Assembly: GCA_039185015.1 (NCBI GenBank)
Contig: JBCDAU010000025.1
Coordinates: 1 to 64,000 of the forward strand
DNA from: JBCBSZ01 sp039185015
GTDB taxonomy: Bacteria; Actinomycetota; Acidimicrobiia; Acidimicrobiales; Poriferisodalaceae
DNA: 64,000 bases
Direction of reading: 5' to 3'
This document shows positions 42,745-51,041 of this stretch, piece by piece (the first letter of the stretch is position 1; every line of letters starts with the position of its first letter). Below the pieces are notes generated by a model. The model was not told the origin of the DNA and searched no databases. It saw only the letters and a list, made by a program, of their open reading frames with translations. A program made the translations under genes and the position numbers.

Positions 42745-44312
42745 GACAGATCGCGGAGCCGGAAGCGTTGCACCTTGCCGGTCCCGGTCTTGGGCAGCTC
42801 GTCGAGGAAGTGGACCGACCGGGGGTACTTGTACGGGGCGATCGTCGCCTTCACGTGATCCTGCAGCGATCGGGCCAGGTCGTCGCTCGGTTCGACCTCG
42901 GCAGCGGGGACGACGAAGGCAGTGATCACCTGGCCCCGCTCGTCGTCGGCGAGCCCGACGACGCCGCACTCCGCGACCGCGGGGTGGGTCAGGAGCGCGG
43001 CCTCGACCTCGGGACCGGCGACGTTGTACCCGGAGCTGACGATCATGTCGTCGGCCCGGCTGCGGTAGTGGTACCAGCCGTCGCCGTCGAGCTCGTAGAG
43101 ATCGCCGGTGCGGTTCCAGCCGTCCCGCACGTAGGTCGACTGACGCTCGTCATCGAGATAGAGGCAACCGGTCGGGCCCTGCACCTCGAGGTGGCCGATC
43201 TCGCCGGGACCCAACGGCGTCCCGTCGTCGTCGACGAGGCGGCACCGGTATCCCGGCACGTCGAGGCCCGTCGACCCGGGCCGGACGGCATCGAGTCGGT
43301 TCGACAAGAAGACGTGGAGCATCTCGGTCGATCCGATGCCGTCGAGCAACGTGATGCCGGTCGCCTCGTGGAACTGGTCCCAGGTGGAGGCGGGCAACGT
43401 CTCCCCCGCCGACGCGCCGTAGCGGACCGAGGAGAGGTCGCGACCCTCGGCCAGGGGGATCAGCGCCCGGTACGCCGTCGGTGCGGTGAAGAGCACGGTG
43501 ACGCCGTGCCGCTCGATGGCGTCGAGCAGCGGGCCGGGGCCGGGCTGCTCCAGCAGCACGACGCTCGCTCCAGCCCGGAGCGGGAAGGCGAGGAACGCAC
43601 CGAAGCCGTAGGCGAACGCGAGCGGCGGGGTGCCGCAGACCACGTCGTCCTCGGTGAGCGCGTAGACGTTGGCGCCGACGGTCTCACAGATCGCCGCGAC
43701 GTCCCGGTGGAGCTGACAGGCGGCCTTCGGCACACCGGTCGTCCCTGAGGTGAACAGGAGCATGGCCACCTCGTCGGCAGCCGTGTCCTCGGCGCGACGG
43801 GGCACCGCCCTCGTCGTCGCAGCGTCGAGATCACCCCCGTCACCCCACGCGGCGATCGTGACCGACCGTGCCATCGCATCGACCTCGCCGCGGAGGCGAT
43901 GGTCGGTGAGGACCAGGTCGGTCTCGGATCGGTCGGCGATCCGGTCGAGCTCCGCAGCCCGGAGCAGGGGCATCGTCGGGACCACGACGCCCCCCACGTG
44001 CATCACCGCGAGGATCGCTGCGACCATCTCCGGGGAGTTCAGGCCCCGTACGAGGACGCGGGTCCCCGGCAGCACGCCGTGTTGGTCGACCAGTACGGCG
44101 CCGAGACGGCCCACGCGGTCGGTGAGCTCGGCCCTGGTCCACGCCCGATCGGCCGAGCGGACGCACTCGAGATCCGCTCCGCCGTTCGCCGGATCGAGCA
44201 GGTACGAGGCCGCGTTCAGCCGGTCGGGATACGCGTCGATCCCCGGCAGCTCGGGCCACCGCTCCACAGGTGGCAGTCGGTCCTCGCAGAACCGGTCGCG
44301 TTGGCCGTCCAT
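42741..44312 (-). CDS. Benzoate-CoA ligase family acyl-CoA synthetase
   Basis: 523 residues from ATG 44312. AMP-binding motif L-F-T-S-G-T-T-G-V-P-K (about 198), G-I-G-S-T-E-M-L-H-V-F-L-S-N, which is the distinctive box of the benzoate/2-aminobenzoate-CoA ligase group, N-R-T-G-D-L-Y and the C-terminal catalytic Lys in G-T-G-K-V-Q-R-F. It activates an aromatic or related acid with ATP and CoA. Operon with the hydrolase (4-base overlap). Confidence 0.9.
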   Translation of the reverse strand: MDGQRDRFCEDRLPPVERWPELPGIDAYPDRLNAASYLLDPANGGADLECVRSADRAWTRAELTDRVGRLGAVLVDQHGVLPGTRVLVRGLNSPEMVAAILAVMHVGGVVVPTMPLLRAAELDRIADRSETDLVLTDHRLRGEVDAMARSVTIAAWGDGGDLDAATTRAVPRRAEDTAADEVAMLLFTSGTTGVPKAACQLHRDVAAICETVGANVYALTEDDVVCGTPPLAFAYGFGAFLAFPLRAGASVVLLEQPGPGPLLDAIERHGVTVLFTAPTAYRALIPLAEGRDLSSVRYGASAGETLPASTWDQFHEATGITLLDGIGSTEMLHVFLSNRLDAVRPGSTGLDVPGYRCRLVDDDGTPLGPGEIGHLEVQGPTGCLYLDDERQSTYVRDGWNRTGDLYELDGDGWYHYRSRADDMIVSSGYNVAGPEVEAALLTHPAVAECGVVGLADDERGQVITAFVVPAAEVEPSDDLARSLQDHVKATIAPYKYPRSVHFLDELPKTGTGKVQRFRLRDLS

Positions 44313-44413
44313 CGCTCCCCCTCGAGACGTGGCACGTCGGCGTCGTAGCCTGCCACGGCCGACCACGGGACGCGGTCATCGGTCCTGATGCGTTTGCGCT
44401 ACGGTCGCTCGCC

Positions 44414-45214
44414 GTGACGGGGAACGGGGTACGACCACCGCGGCTGCGCCTGCGACTCATGGAACAGGGCGCGCTCTTCGAGATCGGCGGCCTGCTCGCC
44501 GCCTCGCCGGCGCTGCGACTGATCGGCCGGGGCGATCGCCATCCCGTGCTCGTGCTGCCGGGCTTCACGGCCAGTGATCTGTCGACCGCACCGCTGCGGG
44601 CCACGATCCGGGGCCAGGGCTACTGGGCGCACGGGTGGCGGCTCGGACGCAACATCGGACCGACATCGCGGATCGTCGATGGGCTCTTCGAGCGCCTCGA
44701 GGCCATCCACGGTCGCCACGGTCGACCGGTGAGCCTCGTCGGCTGGAGCCTCGGCGGGATCTACGCCCGCCACCTCGCCCGCACCCACCCCGAGATGGTT
44801 CGCCAGATCATCTCCCTCGGCAGCCCCTTCCGGATGGTCGAGGGCGACCGCAGCGCCGCCCAGCCGATCTGGGACTCCGTCAGCCACCTCCACGACAGCG
44901 AGCTCGACCTGCTCGCCGAGACCGAGGACGAGCGAACCCCGCTCGAGGTCCCGGCCACCGCCATCTACACCCGCACCGACGGGGTCGTGCGCTGGTACAC
45001 CTGCATCGAACGGCCGGGTCGGATGTCGGAGAGCATCGAGGTGTTCGGCAGCCACAGCGGGCTCGGCGTCAACCCGGCCGTCGTCTGGGCCGTCCTCGAC
45101 CGGTTGAGCCAGCCCGAGGACGGGTGGCGTCACTTCCAGGCACCCTGGTTCCTCCGCCACCTGTACCCGCTCCCCGCCGCCTGGCAGGCGAGCGGGACCC
45201 CCGCCGCGGCCTGA
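44414..45214 (+). CDS. Alpha/beta-hydrolase, lipase-like
   Basis: 266 residues from GTG 44414. V-L-V-L-P-G-F-T-A-S (oxyanion loop), nucleophile G-W-S-L-G-G (Ser 112), and a late H in F-G-S-H-S-G-L-G. The layout matches PGAP1/triacylglycerol-lipase-like hydrolases common in actinobacteria. No signal peptide, so intracellular. Divergent from the benzoate-CoA-ligase-like gene. Confidence 0.86.
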   Translation: MTGNGVRPPRLRLRLMEQGALFEIGGLLAASPALRLIGRGDRHPVLVLPGFTASDLSTAPLRATIRGQGYWAHGWRLGRNIGPTSRIVDGLFERLEAIHGRHGRPVSLVGWSLGGIYARHLARTHPEMVRQIISLGSPFRMVEGDRSAAQPIWDSVSHLHDSELDLLAETEDERTPLEVPATAIYTRTDGVVRWYTCIERPGRMSESIEVFGSHSGLGVNPAVVWAVLDRLSQPEDGWRHFQAPWFLRHLYPLPAAWQASGTPAAA

Positions 45215-45265
45215 CCCCGGGCGCATCGCGCCAGGTCACACCCCCCAGGGACCCCCGGGGACGAT

Positions 45266-45308
45266 CGGGGTTGGCCCCGATTCCGCTCCGGCCCCCCATC
45301 CGTACGTT
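45266..45308 (+). promoter_or_regulatory. Bipartite promoter-like element, copy B
   Basis: CGGGG-N4-CCCCGATTC-N17-CGTACGTT, 50 bases before the hemolysin III start. All conserved blocks and spacings equal copy A at 27544-27586, although the variable bases differ, which argues for function rather than duplication. Confidence 0.6.
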
Positions 45309-45358
45309 GCTTCCCGAGGCCCACCGACGGCGGTGGGCACCGACCGGGAAGGACGACG

Positions 45359-46048
45359 ATGACCGCCACCGCACTCGCGACGTGCGAGACCGACGCGGCA
45401 CTCGTCGACCATCCAGCGCTCGTCGATCGGCCGCTGCTCCGTGGCCGGATCCACCTGATCGCCTCGATGGCCTCGATCCCGGCGGGCTTCGAGCTCGTGG
45501 CCGCCGCCCGCCCGGACGCCCGCCTCGCCGTCGCCGTCTGCGCCGTGACCTGGACCTTGATGTTCGCGACGAGCGCGACGTACCACATCGCCGCCCGGTC
45601 GCAGCGGGCCCGCTCGGTTCTGCGCCGGGCCGACCACTCGGCGATCTTCCTCCACATCGCCGGCGCGGCGACCGCGCTGCTCTGGATGGGTCTGCCGGCC
45701 GACATCGCCGCGCCGAGCATCGTCGTGGTCTGGACGGCGGCGCTGCTCGGCGTGGTCGACAAGATCCGCCACCTCGACGACCGCGACCACGACGTCAGCT
45801 GGCTCTACCCGGTGCTGGGCGCCGCGCCGATGATCGCGACGCCGGGCCTCGTCACGACGGCCGGGCCGAGCGCGCTGGGTCTGATGGCCGCGACGCTCGC
45901 GCTCTTCGGTCTCGGCGCGGTGTGCTTCGCTCGGAAGCGGCCCGATCCGATCCCGACGATCTTCGGCTACCACGAGGTCTGGCACGTGTTCACCGTGCTC
46001 GCGGGCCTCTGCCAGTACGTGCTGGTCCTCCAGCAGGCGACCGCCTGA
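45359..46048 (+). CDS. Hemolysin III/PAQR-family membrane protein
   Basis: 229 residues with seven predicted membrane helices. Conserved polar residues of the family: S-A-T-Y-H (about 72-76), R-R-A-D-H-S-A-I-F-L-H-I-A-G, and G-Y-H-E-V-W-H-V-F-T near the end; the Ser, Asp and three His form the metal site shared with adiponectin receptors. Probably a membrane metallo-hydrolase or stress protein, not a toxin despite the name. Preceded by the bipartite element, copy B. Confidence 0.92.
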   Translation: MTATALATCETDAALVDHPALVDRPLLRGRIHLIASMASIPAGFELVAAARPDARLAVAVCAVTWTLMFATSATYHIAARSQRARSVLRRADHSAIFLHIAGAATALLWMGLPADIAAPSIVVVWTAALLGVVDKIRHLDDRDHDVSWLYPVLGAAPMIATPGLVTTAGPSALGLMAATLALFGLGAVCFARKRPDPIPTIFGYHEVWHVFTVLAGLCQYVLVLQQATA

Positions 46049-46112
46049 CCAGGCCCCGGACGGCTCAACTCGTCCGGCGCCCGGACCGATGGGGGGCGTG
46101 AGGTGGGCGCAC

Positions 46113-47018
46113 ATGGCCGAGACGTTGTCTCATCAACTGGTGGTACCGGGCACTCAGCTCATCTTCGTGCCCGAAGGCTCGACCTCGGGATTCCCGGCGA
46201 CGGCGATCGAGGTCGAGACCACGTCGATCAGGGCACACATCGAAGCTGATGAGCCCGCGGTCGACCGCCGAACCCACGGGTCGGTCGTGGTCATCGCCAA
46301 GGATGGTCGTTCCGCCGTGGTCGCCGCAGACGTCGCGCCATCCAGGAACCTCTACGAGGTCCTCCCCACGACGAGCGATCCTCCAGAACGCCGGGCCCAC
46401 CCTCGCGTGCCGGTCTCGAACCCCGTGACGGTCACCGTCGTGGGGAGGATGGGAGCGATGGAAGGTCGGATGGTGGATCTCTCGCTGGGCGGCTGTCAGG
46501 TCCTCCGTCACAGCCGAGGCGGCGCGATGTTGAACAAGCGCTCCAAGGTCGCCATCAGGACCTCGCTCAACCGCCGACCCGTCACCTACACCGGTCGGGT
46601 CGTGAAGAGCCTCAACGCGGGCAGCGATCAGATCTTCAGCGTGCAGTTCGCCGAGATGGACATCGGGGTGCACACGCTCACCGAGCGCTTCATCGACGAT
46701 CGGCTCGCTCGGGTCGCCGCGATGTCGGCGACGACTCGTCCGGTCGCCGCGAAGGTCGAGACGAACGGTCAGGTCGTCAACGCCATGTTCGATCCCCTGG
46801 ACGACAGCTTCTCGACGCGGCTGACCACCTCCGCACGTGTCGTCGCTCGCTTCCGCCTCCCCTCGGTCGCACCGACCCTCGTCGCCGCCGGCATGGTGAT
46901 GACCAACGAGCACGACCGGTCGATCGTCCGCTGGAACCGAACGGACCCGGTCACCCGCGTGCTGATCGAACGGGCAGCGGCGGACCGACGGGCGGTCGAG
47001 GCCGCCAAGGCCGGCTGA
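46113..47018 (+). CDS. PilZ-domain protein (c-di-GMP binding)
   Basis: 301 residues from ATG 46113 with AGGTGGG upstream. An N-terminal YcgR-N-like beta domain (about 5-95) precedes the PilZ domain, which has E-R-R-A-H-P-R and later D-L-S-L-G-G-C, the R-x3-R and D/N-x-S-x2-G motifs that hold c-di-GMP. The Arg motif is R-R-x2-P-R. About 110 extra residues at the C-terminus have no assigned domain. Likely a c-di-GMP effector for surface structures or motility; no such genes are in the window. Confidence 0.85.
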   Translation: MAETLSHQLVVPGTQLIFVPEGSTSGFPATAIEVETTSIRAHIEADEPAVDRRTHGSVVVIAKDGRSAVVAADVAPSRNLYEVLPTTSDPPERRAHPRVPVSNPVTVTVVGRMGAMEGRMVDLSLGGCQVLRHSRGGAMLNKRSKVAIRTSLNRRPVTYTGRVVKSLNAGSDQIFSVQFAEMDIGVHTLTERFIDDRLARVAAMSATTRPVAAKVETNGQVVNAMFDPLDDSFSTRLTTSARVVARFRLPSVAPTLVAAGMVMTNEHDRSIVRWNRTDPVTRVLIERAAADRRAVEAAKAG

Positions 47019-47114
47019 TCCTCGCATCGTCCATCGTTCACGTGGGTGCAACACCGCGGACGACCCCGCCGCCTACGGTCGCGTACAGCGACCACGGAGC
47101 CGAGGAGGTGGGTC

Positions 47115-47414
47115 GTGATCAGGGTCACGAAGCGGAACGGAACCACGAGCGTGACGTTCGCGCTCCCGATCGACGAGGCGCCTCAGCCGGTGTCGGTCGT
47201 GGGCGACTTCAACGGGTGGGATCCGCTGGCCACCCCGCTGCGCAAGCGCAGCAACGGCACCCGGTCGGCGCGCGTCGACCTCACCGGCCCGATGGTGGCT
47301 CGGTTCAAGTACCTCGCCGACGGGGGCGAGTGGTTCAACGACCCCGATGCCCACGGGTTCGAGGTCAACGAGTACGGAGAGACCAACTCGGTCCTGGCGT
47401 TCGAGGTCGACTAG
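47115..47414 (+). CDS. Glycogen-binding (CBM48/isoamylase N-terminal-like) single-domain protein
   Basis: 99 residues from GTG 47115 with GAGGAGGTGGG upstream. The chain is one CBM48 domain: V-S-V-V-G-D-F-N-G-W-D-P, F-K-Y-L-A-D-G-G-E-W-F-N-D-P-D-A and N-S-V-L-A-F-E-V. Stand-alone proteins of this kind bind glycogen or act as regulatory subunits (compare AMPK-beta). It is 10 bases before the next gene, so the two are cotranscribed. Confidence 0.85.
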   Translation: MIRVTKRNGTTSVTFALPIDEAPQPVSVVGDFNGWDPLATPLRKRSNGTRSARVDLTGPMVARFKYLADGGEWFNDPDAHGFEVNEYGETNSVLAFEVD

Positions 47415-47424
47415 ACCGGACGGT

Positions 47425-47988
47425 GTGAACGACCCCGACCGCCCATCCGCTCCGCGAGTCGAGCTGGTCTCCGAGGTCGACGGCGAACTGGCCGAGCTCC
47501 TGGCCAACGCGCTCACGATCGACGGTCGACCGCTCAACATCTTCGGGGTCCTCGCCCACCAACCCAAGCTCCTCAAGCGCTTCAACCTGATGGGCGGCTA
47601 CCTGCTCAACCGGGGACAGGTGCCCGACCGCGAGCGGGAGATCGTCATCCTCCGGGTCGGATGGAACGCTCGGGCCGTCTACGAGTTCGGCCAACACACC
47701 CTCATCGGGCGCGAGGCCGGCCTCACCGACGCCGAGATCGCCGGGCTCGCCGGCGCGCCGCATGCGTGGTCCGACGAGGACGCGGCGTTGATCTCCCTGG
47801 CTGACGACCTCTGCGCTCGTGACTGCGTCAGCGAGGCGACGTGGACCGCGCTGACCGAGCGGTGGAACGAGGCCGAGTTGGTGGAGCTGGTCGTGTGCGC
47901 CGGCTTCTACCGCCTCGTGTCGGGCTTCCTCAACACCTTCGGGGTGCCGCTCGACGACGGCGTCCCCGGCTGGCCCGAGGCCACCTAG
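47425..47988 (+). CDS. Carboxymuconolactone decarboxylase-family protein without the redox Cys pair
   Basis: 187 residues from GTG 47425. V-P-D-R-E-R-E-I-V-I-L-R-V-G-W-N-A-R-A-V-Y-E-F-G-Q-H aligns with the AhpD motif, but both cysteines are replaced (A and E at the C-x2-C positions) while the final His is kept. This is the non-redox branch, probably decarboxylase-like or structural. It contrasts with the Cys form at 31455 and the probable Sec form at 32067. Confidence 0.87.
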   Translation: MNDPDRPSAPRVELVSEVDGELAELLANALTIDGRPLNIFGVLAHQPKLLKRFNLMGGYLLNRGQVPDREREIVILRVGWNARAVYEFGQHTLIGREAGLTDAEIAGLAGAPHAWSDEDAALISLADDLCARDCVSEATWTALTERWNEAELVELVVCAGFYRLVSGFLNTFGVPLDDGVPGWPEAT

Positions 47989-48075
47989 CACGCACCGGGC
48001 CGGAGCCCGACAGCTCGAGGACCTCGGGAGGGGGCACGAGCACCGAGCCCGTGCGGCTCCGGGCCCACCCGGAGA

Positions 48076-48858
48076 TCAATACGGACCGTCGGCGGACTCG
48101 GGGGCGGCGGCGCCCTTGGCCTCGGCGAGCTCCTCGGACATCGATCGCCGCAGCGCCACGATGTCTCCGCTGACCGTGATCAGCCGGAAGCCCTGCTCGA
48201 CGCGACGTGCGGTGAGCGCCCCCGAGGCGTGGATCCCCGGGACGACCCCGTTGCGTCGGCAGCCGGCGACGATCTCGGCGAGGGCGTCGTCGAAGGCAGC
48301 ATCGCCGTCGTTGTTGCCCGCGGGCAGGCCCAGGGTGACGGAGAGGTCGGCCGGACCGACGTAGATCGCCTCGATGCCGCCGACGCCGAGGATCTCGTCG
48401 ATCTTCTCGACGGCATCGACCGTCTCGATCATCGGGATGACCGTGGTCGACTGCCGCGCCCAGCTGACGAGATCGCCGGCGATCCGAGGCCGTTGGGCCG
48501 TCGGACCGAAGCTCCGGGACCCGTCGGGTGCGTACCGACCGGCGGTCAACGCGGCCACGGCGTCGTCGATGCTGTTGACCATCGGCACGATCACTGCTTC
48601 GGCGCCCGCATCGAGCGACTTCCCGATGATGCCGGGCTCGTTCCACGGCACGCGCACGATCGGCGTGGATCCGCCGTAGAGGATGCCCTGCAGCATCGGC
48701 ACCGAGTCGGAGTAGTCCACCCATCCGTGCTGGGTGTCGACGCAGACGAAGTCGAACCCCGTCCGAGCGATCGTCTCGGCGACGAGCGGGTCGGGCACCG
48801 AGGCCCAACCGCCCAGGACGATCTGATCGTCCGCCCACTTGTCGCTCAGGGTGCCCAT
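48076..48858 (-). CDS. HpcH/HpaI-family aldolase
   Basis: 260 residues. G-x-W-A-S-V-P-D-P-L, F-V-C-V-D-T-Q-H-G-W (metal/substrate region), P-I-V-R-V-P-W, P-M-I-E-T-V-D-A-V (metal Glu) and Y-V-G-P-A-D-L-S-V-T-L-G (metal Asp). These class II pyruvate aldolases cleave 4-hydroxy-2-oxo acids such as 2-keto-3-deoxyglucarate or 2-oxo-hept-3-ene-dioate products. It is 27 bases after the threonine dehydratase-like gene, likely one operon. Confidence 0.92.
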   Translation of the reverse strand: MGTLSDKWADDQIVLGGWASVPDPLVAETIARTGFDFVCVDTQHGWVDYSDSVPMLQGILYGGSTPIVRVPWNEPGIIGKSLDAGAEAVIVPMVNSIDDAVAALTAGRYAPDGSRSFGPTAQRPRIAGDLVSWARQSTTVIPMIETVDAVEKIDEILGVGGIEAIYVGPADLSVTLGLPAGNNDGDAAFDDALAEIVAGCRRNGVVPGIHASGALTARRVEQGFRLITVSGDIVALRRSMSEELAEAKGAAAPESADGPY

Positions 48859-48885
48859 CGGCGTCCTCCTCGATCCCCGCAGGGT

Positions 48886-49857
48886 CTAGCGCACCTCGGG
48901 CCCCAGGAGGGTCGTGAACCGGTCGACGTCGACGTTCCCGCCCGACAGCGTCACGCCGACACGTCCGCCGGCCAGCTCGACCCGCCCGGCGAGCAGTGCG
49001 GCGAGGGCACACGCACCGCTCGGCTCGAGCACGACCCGGAGCCGCTCGAAGGCGAACCGCATGGCCGTTCGGATCTCGTCGTCGGAGACGAGGACGATCT
49101 CGTCGACGAGCCGGCTCATGACCGAGAAGGTCCCCAGTCCCGGCGAGGTGGTCTGCTGGCCGTCGGCGATGGTCCTCGGCGTGTCGATGGTGACGATCTC
49201 TCCGGCGGCGAGTGAGCGACGGGCGTCGTCGCCGGCCTCGGGCTCGACGCCGATGACCCGGATCGGGGCGCGCTGGGCCGCGGCGACGGTCGCACAGCCT
49301 GAGATGAGGCCGCCTCCGCCGACGCACACGACGAGCGCGTCGATCGGACCGGCGTCCGCGATCAGCTCCGCGGCGACGGTGCCCTGGCCGGCCATGACCT
49401 GTGGGTGGTCGAAGGGCGGGATGAGCGTGGCGCCGCGTTCCTCGGCGAGCGCCCCGCCGAGCGTCGTCCGCTCCTCGGCGTACCGGTCGTAGGTCACGAC
49501 CTCGGCGCCGTACCCCCGGGTTGCCGCGAGCTTCGACGCGGGAGCGTCCTCCGGCATCAAGATCACGGACGGGATGTCGTGCAGGGCTGCGGCGAGCGCG
49601 ACGGCCTGGGCGTGGTTGCCCGAGGAGTAGGCCGCCACGCCTCGGCTGCGCTGCTCGCCGGTCAACGAGGCCACGGTGTTGTAGGCGCCACGGAACTTGA
49701 ACGAGCCCGTCCGCTGGAAGCCCTCGGCCTTCGCGAGGACGGTCGCACCGACCGCGTCGTCGAGGGTCCGGCTGGTCAGGATCGGCGTGCGATGGGCGAC
49801 GCCGTCGAGGCGGTGGGCAGCGCGGTCGACGTCATCGGACGAGAGGGGCAGTTCCAC
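48886..49857 (-). CDS. PLP-dependent threonine/serine dehydratase
   Basis: 323 residues. Lys of R-T-G-S-F-K-F-R-G-A (about residue 54) binds PLP, S-S-G-N-H-A-Q-A binds the substrate carboxylate, V-G-G-G-G-L-I holds the phosphate. Short, with no ACT regulatory domain, as in catabolic or racemase-type members. Converts threonine or serine to the 2-oxo acid. Upstream of and likely cotranscribed with the aldolase. Confidence 0.92.
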   Translation of the reverse strand: MELPLSSDDVDRAAHRLDGVAHRTPILTSRTLDDAVGATVLAKAEGFQRTGSFKFRGAYNTVASLTGEQRSRGVAAYSSGNHAQAVALAAALHDIPSVILMPEDAPASKLAATRGYGAEVVTYDRYAEERTTLGGALAEERGATLIPPFDHPQVMAGQGTVAAELIADAGPIDALVVCVGGGGLISGCATVAAAQRAPIRVIGVEPEAGDDARRSLAAGEIVTIDTPRTIADGQQTTSPGLGTFSVMSRLVDEIVLVSDDEIRTAMRFAFERLRVVLEPSGACALAALLAGRVELAGGRVGVTLSGGNVDVDRFTTLLGPEVR

Positions 49858-49881
49858 GCCCCCACTCTCTCGCGAGTCGGC

Positions 49882-50865
49882 TCAGCCCACGCGGACACGT
49901 CGGGCCGACGATGCGGAGACGCCGAGGAGTCGGCGACGGGCCGCGGCGAAGCCGGCGGAGATCTGCGGGTGCATCCCGTAGCGCGCAGGTCGGCCGTGCC
50001 AGACGTGGAACGGCGCAGGTCGCCCGGTCGAGCGGACGGCGGCGCGGAGGCCGTTGACGGCGCTGGAGAGCTCATTGCTGCCGGGCAGGGCGTCCGGGGC
50101 GAGGCGGGAGACGTCGTCGCCGCTGAGCCGCGCTCCGGCGTGGTCGACCAGGAGGTCGAGCAGGGTGCGGGCCGCGGGACGCCGGAGCGCCGCTCGGTAG
50201 ACCGCCTCGAACGCATCGACGGGAGCGTCGAGCCAGCTCCGTTGGGACTCGTCGAGCACCCAGGCGTCATCGACCGTGACGTCGACGGACTCGCCCAGCA
50301 GCTCGGGTTCGTCGAGGGACACGAACGCATCGACGAGCGCGCGGCGGATCGCTGTCGGGGTGGCGTCGGCGATGGCCTGGAGCGCGCCGGCGAGGTGCAT
50401 GGCGACGAGGCCGTCGGCGATCGTGCCGGCCGCGACCGCCTCCGGCGCGGTCGTCTCCTTGGGGACCGACGGCACGAGCCCGATGGCGAGGTCGGCCGTG
50501 CCACCACCCTTGCGGAGGAGGTCGAGTGCCGCCTCGCGGCGCTCGGCTCCGAGGTCGACCAGCACGTCGGCCACCTCGGCGACCGTGCGGAGGTGGGCCG
50601 AGCCGCGACCCTCGGCCCCGAAGTCCACCTGCGCGGCCTGGACCATCGAGCGAAGATCCGCCCCGGTCCAACGGCTCCCGACATCGGCGACGAGCCGAGC
50701 TGCGATCTCGTCCGCGTCGGCACGGCTGAGGCGCGCGTCACCGATGACGTAGGCGAGCGCGTCCGCGCACGTCCACGTCCACGTCCACGAGGACAGATCG
50801 AGGTGCTCGAGGGCGTTGACCGCCCGATCCGGCAGCCCCGGTCCCCCTGCGACCTCATGTCCCAT
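49882..50865 (-). CDS. Hypothetical protein, mostly helical
   Basis: 327 residues from ATG 50865; an earlier ATG at 50913 would add 16. Near the start a W-T-W-T-W-T-C run comes from CACGTC repeats (around 50766-50785). The middle is Ala/Asp-rich and helical. The C-terminal tail has F-H-V-W-H-G-R-P-A-R-Y-G-M-H-P. No family is sure. It is 24 bases upstream of the dehydratase on the same strand. Confidence 0.65.
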   Translation of the reverse strand: MGHEVAGGPGLPDRAVNALEHLDLSSWTWTWTCADALAYVIGDARLSRADADEIAARLVADVGSRWTGADLRSMVQAAQVDFGAEGRGSAHLRTVAEVADVLVDLGAERREAALDLLRKGGGTADLAIGLVPSVPKETTAPEAVAAGTIADGLVAMHLAGALQAIADATPTAIRRALVDAFVSLDEPELLGESVDVTVDDAWVLDESQRSWLDAPVDAFEAVYRAALRRPAARTLLDLLVDHAGARLSGDDVSRLAPDALPGSNELSSAVNGLRAAVRSTGRPAPFHVWHGRPARYGMHPQISAGFAAARRRLLGVSASSARRVRVG

Positions 50866-50999
50866 GGGAGGGAGATCGGCAGTCCCGCGCAGGCCGCTTG
50901 ACACACCAACCAATCAATCGGCCGGCAACACGGTCGCTCCGCCCAGGCGGCGAGCGTTCCTCAGAGGACGATCGAGCTGCCTCGGACCCCACCTGAGAA

Positions 51000-51035
51000 C
51001 AGCCTCGCTGCGACGTCCGAGCCGCAGCGAGGCTG
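51000..51035. terminator. Hairpin terminator after the RND transporter gene
   Basis: CAGCCTCGCTGCG and CGCAGCGAGGCTG are exact 13-bp inverted arms around a 10-base loop, six bases beyond the RND stop. No T tract. The rest of 50866-51041 holds no gene. Confidence 0.7.
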
Positions 51036-51041
51036 CCGAGG

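Noticed and set aside
50760..50790. CACGTC tandem repeat as a phase-variation switch
   Set aside because: The unit is six bases, so length changes would not shift the frame, and there are fewer than four copies.
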